Of a DNA stretch of 64,000 nucleotides, positions 10,973 to 26,400 are shown piece after piece. The notes beneath the pieces are model-generated. The model was not told the origin of the DNA and did no database searches. It saw only the letters and a program-made list of their open reading frames with translations. The position numbers and the translations under genes are program-made. Origin of the DNA: Caprella mutica (lineage: Eukaryota > Arthropoda > Malacostraca > Amphipoda > Caprellidae); contig CANNZV010001853.1 in the NCBI GenBank assembly GCA_947561585.1, positions 163,922-227,921 on the forward strand, written 5' to 3'. How positions within the stretch are numbered: position 1 is the first letter of the stretch; each line of letters starts with the position of its first letter.

Positions 10973-12628
10973 GAATCTATCTAAAGCAAAGGATCCATCT
11001 ACAGCAAAGGATCTATCTACAGTAAAGGATCTATCTACTGCAAAGGAACTGTCTACAGCAAAGGATCTATCTACAACAAAGAATCTATCTACAGCAAAGG
11101 ATCAATCTACAGCAAATGATCTATCTACAGTAAAGGGACTACATACAGCAAAGGATCCATCTACAGTCAAGGATCTATCAACAGCAAAGGATCAATCTAT
11201 AGCAAAAGATCTATTTACAACAAAAGTTCTATCTACAGCAAAAAATCTATCTACAGCAAAGGATCTATCTACAGGAAAGGATCTATCTACAGCAAAGGAT
11301 CTATTTACAGTAAAGGAGCTATCTACAGCAAAAGATCTATCAACACTGAGGGATCTATCTGCAGCAAAGGATCTATCTACAGCAAAGGATCTATTTTCAG
11401 CAAAGGATCTTTATACAGCATAGGATATATGTACAATAATGGATCTATCTACTGCATAGGATACATATACTGCAAAGAATCTATCTACAGCAAAGAATCT
11501 ATCTTCAGCAAAGAATCTATCAACAGAAAAGGATCTATCTACAACAAAGGATCTATCTACAGCAATGGATCAATCTACAGCAAAGGATTTTTCTACAGTA
11601 AAAGAACTATCTACAGCAAAGGATCCATCTACAGAAAGGATTTATCTACAGCAAAGGATCCATCTACAGCAAAGGATCTATCTCAGCAAAGGATCTTTCT
11701 ACAGAATAGGATCTATCTACAGCAAAGGATCTATCCACAATATGTGATCTATTCACAGCAAAAGATCTATCTACAGCAAAGGATCTATCTACAGCAAATG
11801 ATCAATCTATAGCAAAGGATATATCTACAGTAAAGGAACTCTATACAGCCATAGGATCCATTTACAGCAAAGGATCTATCTACAACAAAGGATCTATCTA
11901 CAGCAAAGGATCTATTTATAGCAGAGAATCTTTCTACAGCAAAAGATCTACTACAGCAAAGGATCTATCTTCAGCAAAGGATCTATTTACAGCAAAAGAT
12001 CAATCCAAAGCAAAGGACCTATCTACAGCAAAGGATCTATCTATAGTCAAGGATTTATCTACTGCAAAGGATCTCTCTACAACAAAGGATCTATCTACAG
12101 TCAAGGATTTATCTACTGCAAAGGATCTCTCTACAGCAAAGGATCAATCTACATTTAAGGATCTATCTTAAGCAAAGGTTTTATCTACAGCAAAGGATCT
12201 ATCTACAGCAAAGTGATCTATCTTCAGTAAAGGATCTATCTACAACTAATTATCTGTCCACACCAAAGGATCTTTCTACAGCGCAGGATCTGTCAACAGC
12301 AAAGGATCAATCTATAGCAAAAGATCTATTTACAACAAAAGTTCTATTTACAGCAAAGGATCTATCTACAGCAAAGGATCTATCTTCAGCAAAAGATCTA
12401 TCTACAGCAAAGTGATCTATCTACAGTAAGGGATCTATCTACAGCAAAGAATCTATCTACACTATAGGATCTTTCAAAAGCGAAAGATCTTTCTACAGCA
12501 GAGGATCTTCCTACAGCAAAGGATCTATCTACAGCAAAGGATCTATTTACAGTATGGGATCTATCTACAACAACGGTTTTATCTACAATAAAAGATCTAT
12601 CTACAGAAAAGGATCTATCTACAGCGAG
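10973..12628. repeat. 1656-bp higher-order repeat, copy 1
   Basis: This block matches 12629-14284 at an offset of 1656 bp, exactly 92 monomers. Diagnostic variants inside are GTACAATAATGG with ACTGCATAGGATACATATAC, the 17-bp monomer ATCTATCTCAGCAAAGG, CACAATATGTGATC and AGATCTACTACAGC. Identity falls to the left of 10973, where related but diverged monomers continue. Confidence 0.88.
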
Positions 12629-14284
12629 GAATCTATCTAAAGCAAAGGATCCATCTACAGCAAAGGATCTATCTACAGTAAAGGATCTATCTACTGCAAA
12701 GGAACTGTCTACAGCAAAGGATCTATCTACAACAAAGAATCTATCTACAGCAAAGGATCAATCTACAGCAAATGATCTATCTACAGTAAAGGGACTACAT
12801 ACAGCAAAGGATCCATCTACAGTCAAGGATCTATCAACAGCAAAGGATCAATCTAGGGCAAAAGATCTATTTACAACAAAAGTTCTATCTACAGCAAAAA
12901 ATCTATCTACAGCAAAGGATCTATCTACAGGAAAGGATCTATCTACAGCAAAGGATCTATTTACAGTAAAGGAGCTATCTACAGCAAAAGATCTATCAAC
13001 ACTGAGGGATCTATCTGCAGCAAAGGATCTATCTACAGCAAAGGATCTATTTTCAGCAAAGGATCTTTATACAGCATAGGATATATGTACAATAATGGAT
13101 CTATCTACTGCATAGGATACATATACTGCAAAGAATCTATCTACAGCAAAGAATCTATCTTCAGCAAAGAATCTATCAACAGAAAAGGATCTATCTACAA
13201 CAAAGGATCTATCTACAGCAATGGATCAATCTACAGCAAAGGATTTTTCTACAGTAAAAGAACTATCTACAGCAAAGGATCCATCTACAGAAAGGATTTA
13301 TCTACAGCAAAGGATCCATCTACAGCAAAGGATCTATCTCAGCAAAGGATCTTTCTACAGAATAGGATCTATCTACAGCAAAGGATCTATCCACAATATG
13401 TGATCTATTCACAGCAAAAGATCTATCTACAGCAAAGGATCTATCTACAGCAAATGATCAATCTATAGCAAAGGATATATCTACAGTAAAGGAACTCTAT
13501 ACAGCCATAGGATCCATTTACAGCAAAGGATCTATCTACAACAAAGGATCTATCTACAGCAAAGGATCTATTTATAGCAGAGAATCTTTCTACAGCAAAA
13601 GATCTACTACAGCAAAGGATCTATCTTCAGCAAAGGATCTATTTACAGCAAAAGATCAATCCAAAGCAAAGGACCTATCTACAGCAAAGGATCTATCTAT
13701 AGTCAAGGATTTATCTACTGCAAAGGATCTCTCTACAACAAAGGATCTATCTACAGTCAAGGATTTATCTACTGCAAAGGATCTCTCTACAGCAAAGGAT
13801 CAATCTACATTTAAGGATCTATCTTAAGCAAAGGTTTTATCTACAGCAAAGGATCTATCTACAGCAAAGTGATCTATCTTCAGTAAAGGATCTATCTACA
13901 ACTAATTATCTGTCCACACCAAAGGATCTTTCTACAGCGCAGGATCTGTCAACAGCAAAGGATCAATCTATAGCAAAAGATCTATTTACAACAAAAGTTC
14001 TATTTACAGCAAAGGATCTATCTACAGCAAAGGATCTATCTTCAGCAAAAGATCTATCTACAGCAAAGTGATCTATCTACAGTAAGGGATCTATCTACAG
14101 CAAAGAATCTATCTACACTATAGGATCTTTCAAAAGCGAAAGATCTTTCTACAGCAGAGGATCTTCCTACAGCAAAGGATCTATCTACAGCAAAGGATCT
14201 ATTTACAGTATGGGATCTATCTACAACAACGGTTTTATCTACAATAAAAGATCTATCTACAGAAAAGGATCTATCTACAGCGAG
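12629..14284. repeat. 1656-bp higher-order repeat, copy 2
   Basis: Tandem partner of 10973-12628; the match continues to about 14411. Differences are few, for example CTAGGGC near 12852 where copy 1 has CTATAGC near 11196. Confidence 0.88.
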
Positions 14285-17200
14285 GAATCTATCTAAAGCA
14301 AAGGATCCATCTACAGCAAAGGATCTATCTACAGTAAAGGATCTATCTACTGCAAAGGAACTGTCTACAGCAAAGGATCTATCTACAACAAAGAATCTAT
14401 CTACAGCAAAGAATCTATGTTCAGCAAATAATCTATCTACAGCAAATGATCTATCTTCAGCAAAGGATCAATCTACAGCAAAGGATCAATCTACAGCAAA
14501 TAATCTATCTACAGTAAAGGGACTATATACAGCAAAGGATCTATCTACAGCAAAGGATCTATCTACAACAAAGGATCTATCAACAGTAAAGGATCTATTT
14601 ACAACAAAGGATCTATCTACAACAACCGATTTATCTACAGCAAAGGATCTATCTACAGCAAAGGATCCATCTACAGCAACGGATCTATCTACAGTAAAGG
14701 ATATATCTACTGCAAAGGATCTGTCTTCAGCAAAGGATCTATCTACAACAAAGAAACTATTCACAACAAAGAATCCATGTTCAGCAAATAATCTATCTAC
14801 AGCAAATGATCTATCTACAGCAAAGGATCAATCTACAGCAAAGGATCAATCTACAGCAAATAATCTATCAACAGTAAAGGGACTATATACAACAAAGGAT
14901 CCATCTAAAGTTGAGGATCTACCAACAGCAAAGGATCAATCTATTACGAAAGATCTATTAACAACAAAAGTTCTATCTTTAGCAAAGAATCTATCTACAG
15001 CAGAGAATCTATCTACAGGAAAGGATCTATCTACAGCAAAGGATCTATTTACAGTAAAGGAGCTATCTACAGCAAGAGATCTATCAATAATGAAGGATCT
15101 ATCTTCAGCAAAGGATCTATCTACATCAAAGGATCTATCCTCAGAAAAGTATCTTATTACAGCATAGGATCTATGTACAGTAATGGATCTATCTACTGCA
15201 TAGGATACATCTACTGCAAAGAATCTATCTACAGCAAAGAATCTATCTTCAGCAAAGAATCTATCTATAGCAAAGGATCTATTTACAGCAAAGGATCTGT
15301 TCTACCGCAAAGGATCTATCTACAGCAAAGGATATATCTACAGTCAAGGATTTATCTACTGCAAAGGATCTCTCAACAGCATAGGATCAATCTAAAGTTA
15401 AGGATCTACCTTAAGCAAAGGATCTATCAACAATAAAGGATCTATCTTAAGTCAATGATCTATCTACAACAAAGGATCTATTTGCAACAGCAGAACTTTA
15501 TACAGCAAAGGATCTATCAACAGCAAAGGATCTATCTACAGCAAAGTGATCTATCTTCAGTAAGGGATCTATCTACAGCAAAGAATCTGTCTTCACCAAA
15601 GGATCTTTCTACAACGCAGGATCTGTCAACAGCAAACGATCAATCTATAGCAAAAGATCTATTTACAACAAAAGTTCAATCTACAGCAAAAAATCTATCT
15701 ACAGCAAAGGATCTATCAACAGCAAAGGATCTATCTACAGGAAAGGATCTATCTAAAGCAAAGGATCTATCTACAGCAAAGTGATCTATCTACAGTGTGG
15801 GATCGATCTACAGCGAATGATCCATCTACAGCAAAGTTTTCTATCTACAGCAGAGGATCTATCTACAGCAAAGGATCTATTTACAGCAGAAGATCTTTCT
15901 ACAGCAGAGGATCTTTCTACGGCAAATGATCTATCTACAGCAAAGGATCTATTTACAGAATGGGATCTATCTACAGCAACTGTTTTATCTACAATAAAAG
16001 ATCTATCTACAGAAAAGGATCTATTTACAGAAAAGGATCTATCTACAGTAAAGGATTTATCTACAGCAAATTATCTATCTACAACGAACGATTTATCTAC
16101 AGCAAAGGATCTATCTACATATAAGGATCCATCTACACTCTACAGCAAAGGATCTATCTACAGTAAAGGATCTATCTACAGCAAAGGACCTATCTACAGT
16201 AAAGGATCTATCTACCTCATATGATCAATCCACAGCAAGGGATCTATCTACAGCAAAGGATCTATTTACAGTAAAGGAGCTATCTACAGCAAAAGATCTA
16301 TCTACAATAAGGGATCTATCTTCAGCAAAAGATATATCTACAGCAAATGATCTGTCTACACCAAAGGATCTTTCTACAGCGCAGGATCTGTCAACAGCAA
16401 AGGATAAATCTATAGCAAAAGATCTATTTACAACAAAAGTTCTATTTACAGCAATGGATCTATCTACAGCAAAGGATCTATTTACAGTAAAGGATCTATC
16501 TTCACTAAAGGATCTATCTACAGCAAAGTGATCTATCTACAGTAAGGGATCTATCTACAGCAAAGAATCTATCTACACTATAGGATCTTTCTACAGCGAA
16601 AGATCTTTCTACAGCAGAGGATCTTTCTAAAGCAAAGGATCTATCTAGAGCAAAGGATCTATTTACAGTATGGGATCTATCTACAACAACGGTTTTATCT
16701 ACAATAAAAGATCTATCTACACAAAAGGATCTATCCACAGCGAAGAATCTATTTAAAGCAAAGGATCCATCTACAGCAAAGGATCTATCTACAGTGAAGG
16801 ATCTATCTACTGCAAAGGAACTGTCTACAGCAAAGGATCTATCTACAACTAAGAATCTATTTACAGCAAAGGATCAATCTACAGCAAATGATCTATCTAA
16901 AGCAAAGGGACTACATACAGCAAAGGATCTATCTACAGTTAAGGATCTATCAACAGCAAAGGATCAATCTATAGCAAAAGATCTATTTACAACAAAAGTT
17001 CTATCTACAGCAAAAAATCTATCTACAGCAAAGGATCTATCTACAGGAAAGGATCTATCTACAGCAAAGGATCTATTTACAGTAAAGGAGCTATCTACAG
17101 CAAAAAATCTATCTACAGCAAAGGATTTATCTACAGGAAAGGATCTATCTACAGCAAAGGATCTATTTACAGTAAAGGAGCTATCTACAGCAAAAGATCT

Positions 17201-20153
17201 ATCAACACTGAGGGATCTATCTGCAGCAAAGGATCTATCTGCAGCAAAGGATCTATTTTCAGCAAAGGATATATCTACAGCAAATGATCTATCTTCAGCA
17301 AAGGTTCTTTCTACAGCATAAGATCTATCGACAGTAAAGGATCTATCTATAATAAGGGATCTATCTTCAGCAAAGGATCAATCTACAGCAAAGGATCAAT
17401 CTACAGCAAATAATCTATCAACAGTAAAGGGACTATATACAACAAAGGATCCATCTAAAGTTGAGGATCTATCAACAGCAAAGGATCAATCTATTAAAAA
17501 AGATCTATTAACAACAAAAGTTCTATCTATAGCAAAGAATCTATCTACAGCAGAGAATCTATCTACAGCAAAAGATCTATCTACAGCAAATGATCAATTT
17601 ACAGCAAAGGATATATCTACAGTAAAGGAACTCTATACAGCCAAAGGATCCATTTACAGCAATGGATCTATCTACAGTAAAAGATCTTTTTGCAGCAAAG
17701 GATAAATCTACAGCGAAGGATCTTTTTAAAGCTAAGGATCGATCTACAGCAAAGGATCCATCTACAGCAAAGGATCCATCTACAGCAAAGGATCTATCTA
17801 CAGCAAAGGATCTATCTACAGCAAAGGATCTATCTACAGTCAAGGATTTATCTACTGCAAAGGATCTCTCTACAGCAAAGGATCAATCTACATTTAAGGA
17901 TCTATTTTAAGCAATGGATTTATCTACAGTAAAGGATCTATCTACAGCAAAGGGATCTATCTTCAGTAAGGGATCTATCTACAGCAAATTATCTGTCTAC
18001 ACCAAAGGATCTTTCTACAGCGCAGGATCTGTCAACAGCAAAGGATAAATCTATAGCAAAAGATCTATCAACAATAAGGGATCTATCTGCAGCAAAGGAT
18101 CTATCTACAGCAAAGGATCTATCTTCAGCAAAGGATCAATCTACAGCAAAGTGATCTATCTACAGAAAGGGATCTATCTACAGCAAAGAATCTATCTACA
18201 CTGAAGGATCTTTCTACAGCGAAAGATCTTTCTACAGCAGAGGATCTTTCTACAGCAAAGGATCTATCTACAGCAAAGGATCTATCTACAGTAAAGGATC
18301 TATCTACCTCATATGATCAATCCACAGCAAGAGATCTATCTACAGCAAAGGATCTATTTACAGTAAAGGAGCTATCTACTGCAAAAGATCTATCTACAAT
18401 AAGGGATCTATCTTCAGCAAAGGATATATCTACAGCAAATGATCTATCTTCAGCAAATGTTCTTTCTACAGCATAAAATCAATCGACAGCAAAGGATCTA
18501 TCTACAATAAGTGATCTATCAACATCAAAGGATCTATCTACAGCAAAAGATCTATCTACAGCAAATGATCAATCTACAGCAAAGGATATATCTACAGTAA
18601 AGGAACTCTATACTGCCAAAGGATCCATTTACAGCATAGGACCTATCTACAGTAAGGGATCTATTTACAGCGAAGGATCAATCTACAGCAAATGATCTAT
18701 CTACAGCAAAGGATCTATCTACAGCATAGAATCTATCTACAGCAATGGATTTATCTACAGTAAAAGATCTTTTTGCAGCAAAGGATAAATCTACAGCAAA
18801 GGATCTTTTTACAGCGAAGGATCGATCTACAGCAAAGGATCCATCTACAGCAAAGGATCCATCTACAGCAAAGGATCTATCCACAGAAAAGGATCTATCT
18901 ACAGCAAAGGATCTATCTACAGTCAAGAATTTCTCTACTGCAAAGGATCTCTCTACAGCAAGGGATCTATCTACAGCAAAGGATCTATTTACAGTAAAGG
19001 AGCTCTCTACAGCAAAAGATCTATCTACAATAAGGGATCTATCTTCAGCAAAGGATATATCTACAGCAAATGATCTATCTTCAGCAAAGGTTCTTTCTAC
19101 AGCATAAGATCTATCGACAGTAAAGGATCTATCTACAATAAGTGATCTATCAACATCAAAGGATCTATCTACAGCAAAAGATCTATCTACAGCAAGTGAT
19201 CAATCTACAGCAAAGGATATATCTACAGTAAAGGAACTCTATACAGCCAAAGGATCCATTTACAGCAATGGATCAATCTACAGTAAAAGATCTTTTTGCA
19301 GCAAAGGATAAATCTACAGCAAAGGATCTTTTTACAGCGAAGGATCGATCTATAGCAAAGGATCCATCTACAGCAAAGGATCCATCTACAGCAAAGGATC
19401 TATCTACAGCAAAGGATCTATCTACAGCAAAGGATCTATCTACAGTCAAGGATTTATCTACTGCAAAGGATCTCTCTACAGCAAAGGATCTATCTACAAC
19501 AAAGGATCTATCTACAGCAAAGAATCTATCTACAGCAAAGGATCTATCTACAGCAAAGGATCTATCTACAGTCAAAGATTTATCTACTGCAAAGGATCTC
19601 TCTACAGCAAAGGATCTCTCTACAGCAAAGGATCAATCTACATTTAAGGATCTATTTTAAGCAAAGGATTTATCTACAGCAAAGGATCTATCTACAGCAA
19701 AGTGATCTATCTTCAGTAAGGGATCTATCTACAGCAAATTATCTGTCTACACCAAAGGATCTTTCTACAGCGCAGGATCTGTCAACAGCAAAGGATAAAT
19801 CTATAGCAAAAGATCTATTTACAACAAAAGTTCTATCTACAGCAAAGGATCTATTTACAGTAAAGAAGCTATCTACAGCAAAAGATCTATCAACAATAAG
19901 GGATCTATCTGCAGCAAAGGATCTATCTACAGCAAAGTGATCTATCTACAGAAAGGGATCTATCTACAGCAAAGAATCTATCTAAACTGAAGGATCTTTC
20001 TGCAGCGAAAGATCTTTCTACAGCAGAGGATCTTTCTACAGCAAAGGATCTATCTACAGCAAAGGATCTATTTTCAGTATGGCATCTATCTACAACAACG
20101 GTTTTATCTACAATAAAAGATCTATCTACAAGAAAGGATCTATCTACAGCGAA

Positions 20154-21809
20154 GAATCTATCTAAAGCAAAGGATCCATCTACAGCAAAGGATCTATCTA
20201 CAGTAAAGGATCTATCTACTGCAAAGGAACTGTCTACAGCAAAGGATCTATCTACAACAAAGAATCTATCTACAGCAAAGGATCAATCTACAGCAAATGA
20301 TCTATCTACAGTAAAGGGACTACATACAGCAAAGGATCCATCTACAGTCAAGGATCTATCAACAGCAAAGGATCAATCTATAGCAAAAGATCTATTTACA
20401 ACAAAAGTTCTATCTACAGCAAAAAATCTATCTACAGCAAAGGATCTATCTACAGGAAAGGATCTATCTACAGCAAAGGATCTATTTACAGTAAAGGAGC
20501 TATCTACAGCAAAAGATCTATCAACACTGAGGGATCTATCTGCAGCAAAGGATCTATCTACAGCAAAGGATCTATTTTCAGCAAAGGATCTTTATACAGC
20601 ATAGGATATATGTACAATAATGGATCTATCTACTGCATAGGATACATATACTGCAAAGAATCTATCTACAGCAAAGAATCTATCTTCAGCAAAGAATCTA
20701 TCAACAGAAAAGGATCTATCTACAACAAAGGATCTATCTACAGCAATGGATCAATCTACAGCAAAGGATTTTTCTACAGTAAAAGAACTATCTACAGCAA
20801 AGGATCCATCTACAGAAAGGATTTATCTACAGCAAAGGATCCATCTACAGCAAAGGATCTATCTCAGCAAAGGATCTTTCTACAGAATAGGATCTATCTA
20901 CAGCAAAGGATCTATCCACAATATGTGATCTATTCACAGCAAAAGATCTATCTACAGCAAAGGATCTATCTACAGCAAATGATCAATCTATAGCAAAGGA
21001 TATATCTACAGTAAAGGAACTCTATACAGCCATAGGATCCATTTACAGCAAAGGATCTATCTACAACAAAGGATCTATCTACAGCAAAGGATCTATTTAT
21101 AGCAGAGAATCTTTCTACAGCAAAAGATCTACTACAGCAAAGGATCTATCTTCAGCAAAGGATCTATTTACAGCAAAAGATCAATCCAAAGCAAAGGACC
21201 TATCTACAGCAAAGGATCTATCTATAGTCAAGGATTTATCTACTGCAAAGGATCTCTCTACAACAAAGGATCTATCTACAGTCAAGGATTTATCTACTGC
21301 AAAGGATCTCTCTACAGCAAAGGATCAATCTACATTTAAGGATCTATCTTAAGCAAAGGTTTTATCTACAGCAAAGGATCTATCTACAGCAAAGTGATCT
21401 ATCTTCAGTAAAGGATCTATCTACAACTAATTATCTGTCCACACCAAAGGATCTTTCTACAGCGCAGGATCTGTCAACAGCAAAGGATCAATCTATAGCA
21501 AAAGATCTATTTACAACAAAAGTTCTATTTACAGCAAAGGATCTATCTACAGCAAAGGATCTATCTTCAGCAAAAGATCTATCTACAGCAAAGTGATCTA
21601 TCTACAGTAAGGGATCTATCTACAGCAAAGAATCTATCTACACTATAGGATCTTTCAAAAGCGAAAGATCTTTCTACAGCAGAGGATCTTCCTACAGCAA
21701 AGGATCTATCTACAGCAAAGGATCTATTTACAGTATGGGATCTATCTACAACAACGGTTTTATCTACAATAAAAGATCTATCTACAGAAAAGGATCTATC
21801 TACAGCGAG
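20154..21809. repeat. 1656-bp higher-order repeat, copy 3
   Basis: Equivalent of copy 1, displaced by 9181 bp as part of the larger duplication. It carries the same landmark variants in the same order. Confidence 0.87.
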
Positions 21810-23465
21810 GAATCTATCTAAAGCAAAGGATCCATCTACAGCAAAGGATCTATCTACAGTAAAGGATCTATCTACTGCAAAGGAACTGTCTACAGCAAAG
21901 GATCTATCTACAACAAAGAATCTATCTACAGCAAAGGATCAATCTACAGCAAATGATCTATCTACAGTAAAGGGACTACATACAGCAAAGGATCCATCTA
22001 CAGTCAAGGATCTATCAACAGCAAAGGATCAATCTAGGGCAAAAGATCTATTTACAACAAAAGTTCTATCTACAGCAAAAAATCTATCTACAGCAAAGGA
22101 TCTATCTACAGGAAAGGATCTATCTACAGCAAAGGATCTATTTACAGTAAAGGAGCTATCTACAGCAAAAGATCTATCAACACTGAGGGATCTATCTGCA
22201 GCAAAGGATCTATCTACAGCAAAGGATCTATTTTCAGCAAAGGATCTTTATACAGCATAGGATATATGTACAATAATGGATCTATCTACTGCATAGGATA
22301 CATATACTGCAAAGAATCTATCTACAGCAAAGAATCTATCTTCAGCAAAGAATCTATCAACAGAAAAGGATCTATCTACAACAAAGGATCTATCTACAGC
22401 AATGGATCAATCTACAGCAAAGGATTTTTCTACAGTAAAAGAACTATCTACAGCAAAGGATCCATCTACAGAAAGGATTTATCTACAGCAAAGGATCCAT
22501 CTACAGCAAAGGATCTATCTCAGCAAAGGATCTTTCTACAGAATAGGATCTATCTACAGCAAAGGATCTATCCACAATATGTGATCTATTCACAGCAAAA
22601 GATCTATCTACAGCAAAGGATCTATCTACAGCAAATGATCAATCTATAGCAAAGGATATATCTACAGTAAAGGAACTCTATACAGCCATAGGATCCATTT
22701 ACAGCAAAGGATCTATCTACAACAAAGGATCTATCTACAGCAAAGGATCTATTTATAGCAGAGAATCTTTCTACAGCAAAAGATCTACTACAGCAAAGGA
22801 TCTATCTTCAGCAAAGGATCTATTTACAGCAAAAGATCAATCCAAAGCAAAGGACCTATCTACAGCAAAGGATCTATCTATAGTCAAGGATTTATCTACT
22901 GCAAAGGATCTCTCTACAACAAAGGATCTATCTACAGTCAAGGATTTATCTACTGCAAAGGATCTCTCTACAGCAAAGGATCAATCTACATTTAAGGATC
23001 TATCTTAAGCAAAGGTTTTATCTACAGCAAAGGATCTATCTACAGCAAAGTGATCTATCTTCAGTAAAGGATCTATCTACAACTAATTATCTGTCCACAC
23101 CAAAGGATCTTTCTACAGCGCAGGATCTGTCAACAGCAAAGGATCAATCTATAGCAAAAGATCTATTTACAACAAAAGTTCTATTTACAGCAAAGGATCT
23201 ATCTACAGCAAAGGATCTATCTTCAGCAAAAGATCTATCTACAGCAAAGTGATCTATCTACAGTAAGGGATCTATCTACAGCAAAGAATCTATCTACACT
23301 ATAGGATCTTTCAAAAGCGAAAGATCTTTCTACAGCAGAGGATCTTCCTACAGCAAAGGATCTATCTACAGCAAAGGATCTATTTACAGTATGGGATCTA
23401 TCTACAACAACGGTTTTATCTACAATAAAAGATCTATCTACAGAAAAGGATCTATCTACAGCGAG
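21810..23465. repeat. 1656-bp higher-order repeat, copy 4
   Basis: Equivalent of copy 2, displaced by 9181 bp. It keeps the CTAGGGC variant of copy 2 (near 22033), which confirms that the 1656-bp pair existed before the 9181-bp duplication. Confidence 0.87.
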
Positions 23466-26400
23466 GAATCTATCTAAAGCAAAGGATCCATCTACAGCAA
23501 AGGATCTATCTACAGTAAAGGATCTATCTACTGCAAAGGAACTGTCTACAGCAAAGGATCTATCTACAACAAAGAATCTATCTACAGCAAAGAATCTATG
23601 TTCAGCAAATAATCTATCTACAGCAAATGATCTATCTTCAGCAAAGGATCAATCTACAGCAAAGGATCAATCTACAGCAAATAATCTATCTACAGTAAAG
23701 GGACTATATACAGCAAAGGATCTATCTACAGCAAAGGATCTATCTACAACAAAGGATCTATCAACAGTAAAGGATCTATTTACAACAAAGGATCTATCTA
23801 CAACAACCGATTTATCTACAGCAAAGGATCTATCTACAGCAAAGGATCCATCTACAGCAACGGATCTATCTACAGTAAAGGATATATCTACTGCAAAGGA
23901 TCTGTCTTCAGCAAAGGATCTATCTACAACAAAGAAACTATTCACAACAAAGAATCCATGTTCAGCAAATAATCTATCTACAGCAAATGATCTATCTACA
24001 GCAAAGGATCAATCTACAGCAAAGGATCAATCTACAGCAAATAATCTATCAACAGTAAAGGGACTATATACAACAAAGGATCCATCTAAAGTTGAGGATC
24101 TACCAACAGCAAAGGATCAATCTATTACGAAAGATCTATTAACAACAAAAGTTCTATCTTTAGCAAAGAATCTATCTACAGCAGAGAATCTATCTACAGG
24201 AAAGGATCTATCTACAGCAAAGGATCTATTTACAGTAAAGGAGCTATCTACAGCAAGAGATCTATCAATAATGAAGGATCTATCTTCAGCAAAGGATCTA
24301 TCTACATCAAAGGATCTATCCTCAGAAAAGTATCTTATTACAGCATAGGATCTATGTACAGTAATGGATCTATCTACTGCATAGGATACATCTACTGCAA
24401 AGAATCTATCTACAGCAAAGAATCTATCTTCAGCAAAGAATCTATCTATAGCAAAGGATCTATTTACAGCAAAGGATCTGTTCTACCGCAAAGGATCTAT
24501 CTACAGCAAAGGATATATCTACAGTCAAGGATTTATCTACTGCAAAGGATCTCTCAACAGCATAGGATCAATCTAAAGTTAAGGATCTACCTTAAGCAAA
24601 GGATCTATCAACAATAAAGGATCTATCTTAAGCCAATGATCTATCTACAACAAAGGATCTATTTGCAACAGCAGAACTTTATACAGCAAAGGATCTATCA
24701 ACAGCAAAGGATCTATCTACAGCAAAGTGATCTATCTTCAGTAAGGGATCTATCTACAGCAAAGAATCTGTCTTCACCAAAGGATCTTTCTACAACGCAG
24801 GATCTGTCAACAGCAAACGATCAATCTATAGCAAAAGATCTATTTACAACAAAAGTTCAATCTACAGCAAAAAATCTATCTACAGCAAAGGATCTATCAA
24901 CAGCAAAGGATCTATCTACAGGAAAGGATCTATCTAAAGCAAAGGATCTATCTACAGCAAAGTGATCTATCTACAGTGTGGGATCGATCTACAGCGAATG
25001 ATCCATCTACAGCAAAGTTTTCTATCTACAGCAGAGGATCTATCTACAGCAAAGGATCTATTTACAGCAGAAGATCTTTCTACAGCAGAGGATCTTTCTA
25101 CGGCAAATGATCTATCTACAGCAAAGGATCTATTTACAGAATGGGATCTATCTACAGCAACTGTTTTATCTACAATAAAAGATCTATCTACAGAAAAGGA
25201 TCTATTTACAGAAAAGGATCTATCTACAGTAAAGGATTTATCTACAGCAAATTATCTATCTACAACGAACGATTTATCTACAGCAAAGGATCTATCTACA
25301 TATAAGGATCCATCTACACTCTACAGCAAAGGATCTATCTACAGTAAAGGATCTATCTACAGCAAAGGACCTATCTACAGTAAAGGATCTATCTACCTCA
25401 TATGATCAATCCACAGCAAGGGATCTATCTACAGCAAAGGATCTATTTACAGTAAAGGAGCTATCTACAGCAAAAGATCTATCTACAATAAGGGATCTAT
25501 CTTCAGCAAAAGATATATCTACAGCAAATGATCTGTCTACACCAAAGGATCTTTCTACAGCGCAGGATCTGTCAACAGCAAAGGATAAATCTATAGCAAA
25601 AGATCTATTTACAACAAAAGTTCTATTTACAGCAATGGATCTATCTACAGCAAAGGATCTATTTACAGTAAAGGATCTATCTTCACTAAAGGATCTATCT
25701 ACAGCAAAGTGATCTATCTACAGTAAGGGATCTATCTACAGCAAAGAATCTATCTACACTATAGGATCTTTCTACAGCGAAAGATCTTTCTACAGCAGAG
25801 GATCTTTCTAAAGCAAAGGATCTATCTAGAGCAAAGGATCTATTTACAGTATGGGATCTATCTACAACAACGGTTTTATCTACAATAAAAGATCTATCTA
25901 CACAAAAGGATCTATCCACAGCGAAGAATCTATTTAAAGCAAAGGATCCATCTACAGCAAAGGATCTATCTACAGTGAAGGATCTATCTACTGCAAAGGA
26001 ACTGTCTACAGCAAAGGATCTATCTACAACTAAGAATCTATTTACAGCAAAGGATCAATCTACAGCAAATGATCTATCTAAAGCAAAGGGACTACATACA
26101 GCAAAGGATCTATCTACAGTTAAGGATCTATCAACAGCAAAGGATCAATCTATAGCAAAAGATCTATTTACAACAAAAGTTCTATCTACAGCAAAAAATC
26201 TATCTACAGCAAAGGATCTATCTACAGGAAAGGATCTATCTACAGCAAAGGATCTATTTACAGTAAAGGAGCTATCTACAGCAAAAAATCTATCTACAGC
26301 AAAGGATTTATCTACAGGAAAGGATCTATCTACAGCAAAGGATCTATTTACAGTAAAGGAGCTATCTACAGCAAAAGATCTATCAACACTGAGGGATCTA

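Larger units (their letters stand above)
9101..18281. repeat. 9181-bp higher-order satellite block, copy 1
   Basis: Every position I compared in this block recurs 9181 bases later. The block is made of 18-bp monomers, and 9181 is 510 monomers plus one base. Compared segments include the ACCTCATATGATC variant at about 9127 and 18308, the GGATCAATCTACAGTAAAAG junction at about 10089 and 19270, and the AGATCTACTACAGC short monomers. The one difference I found is T at 15452 against C at 24633. No gene is seen. Confidence 0.93.
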
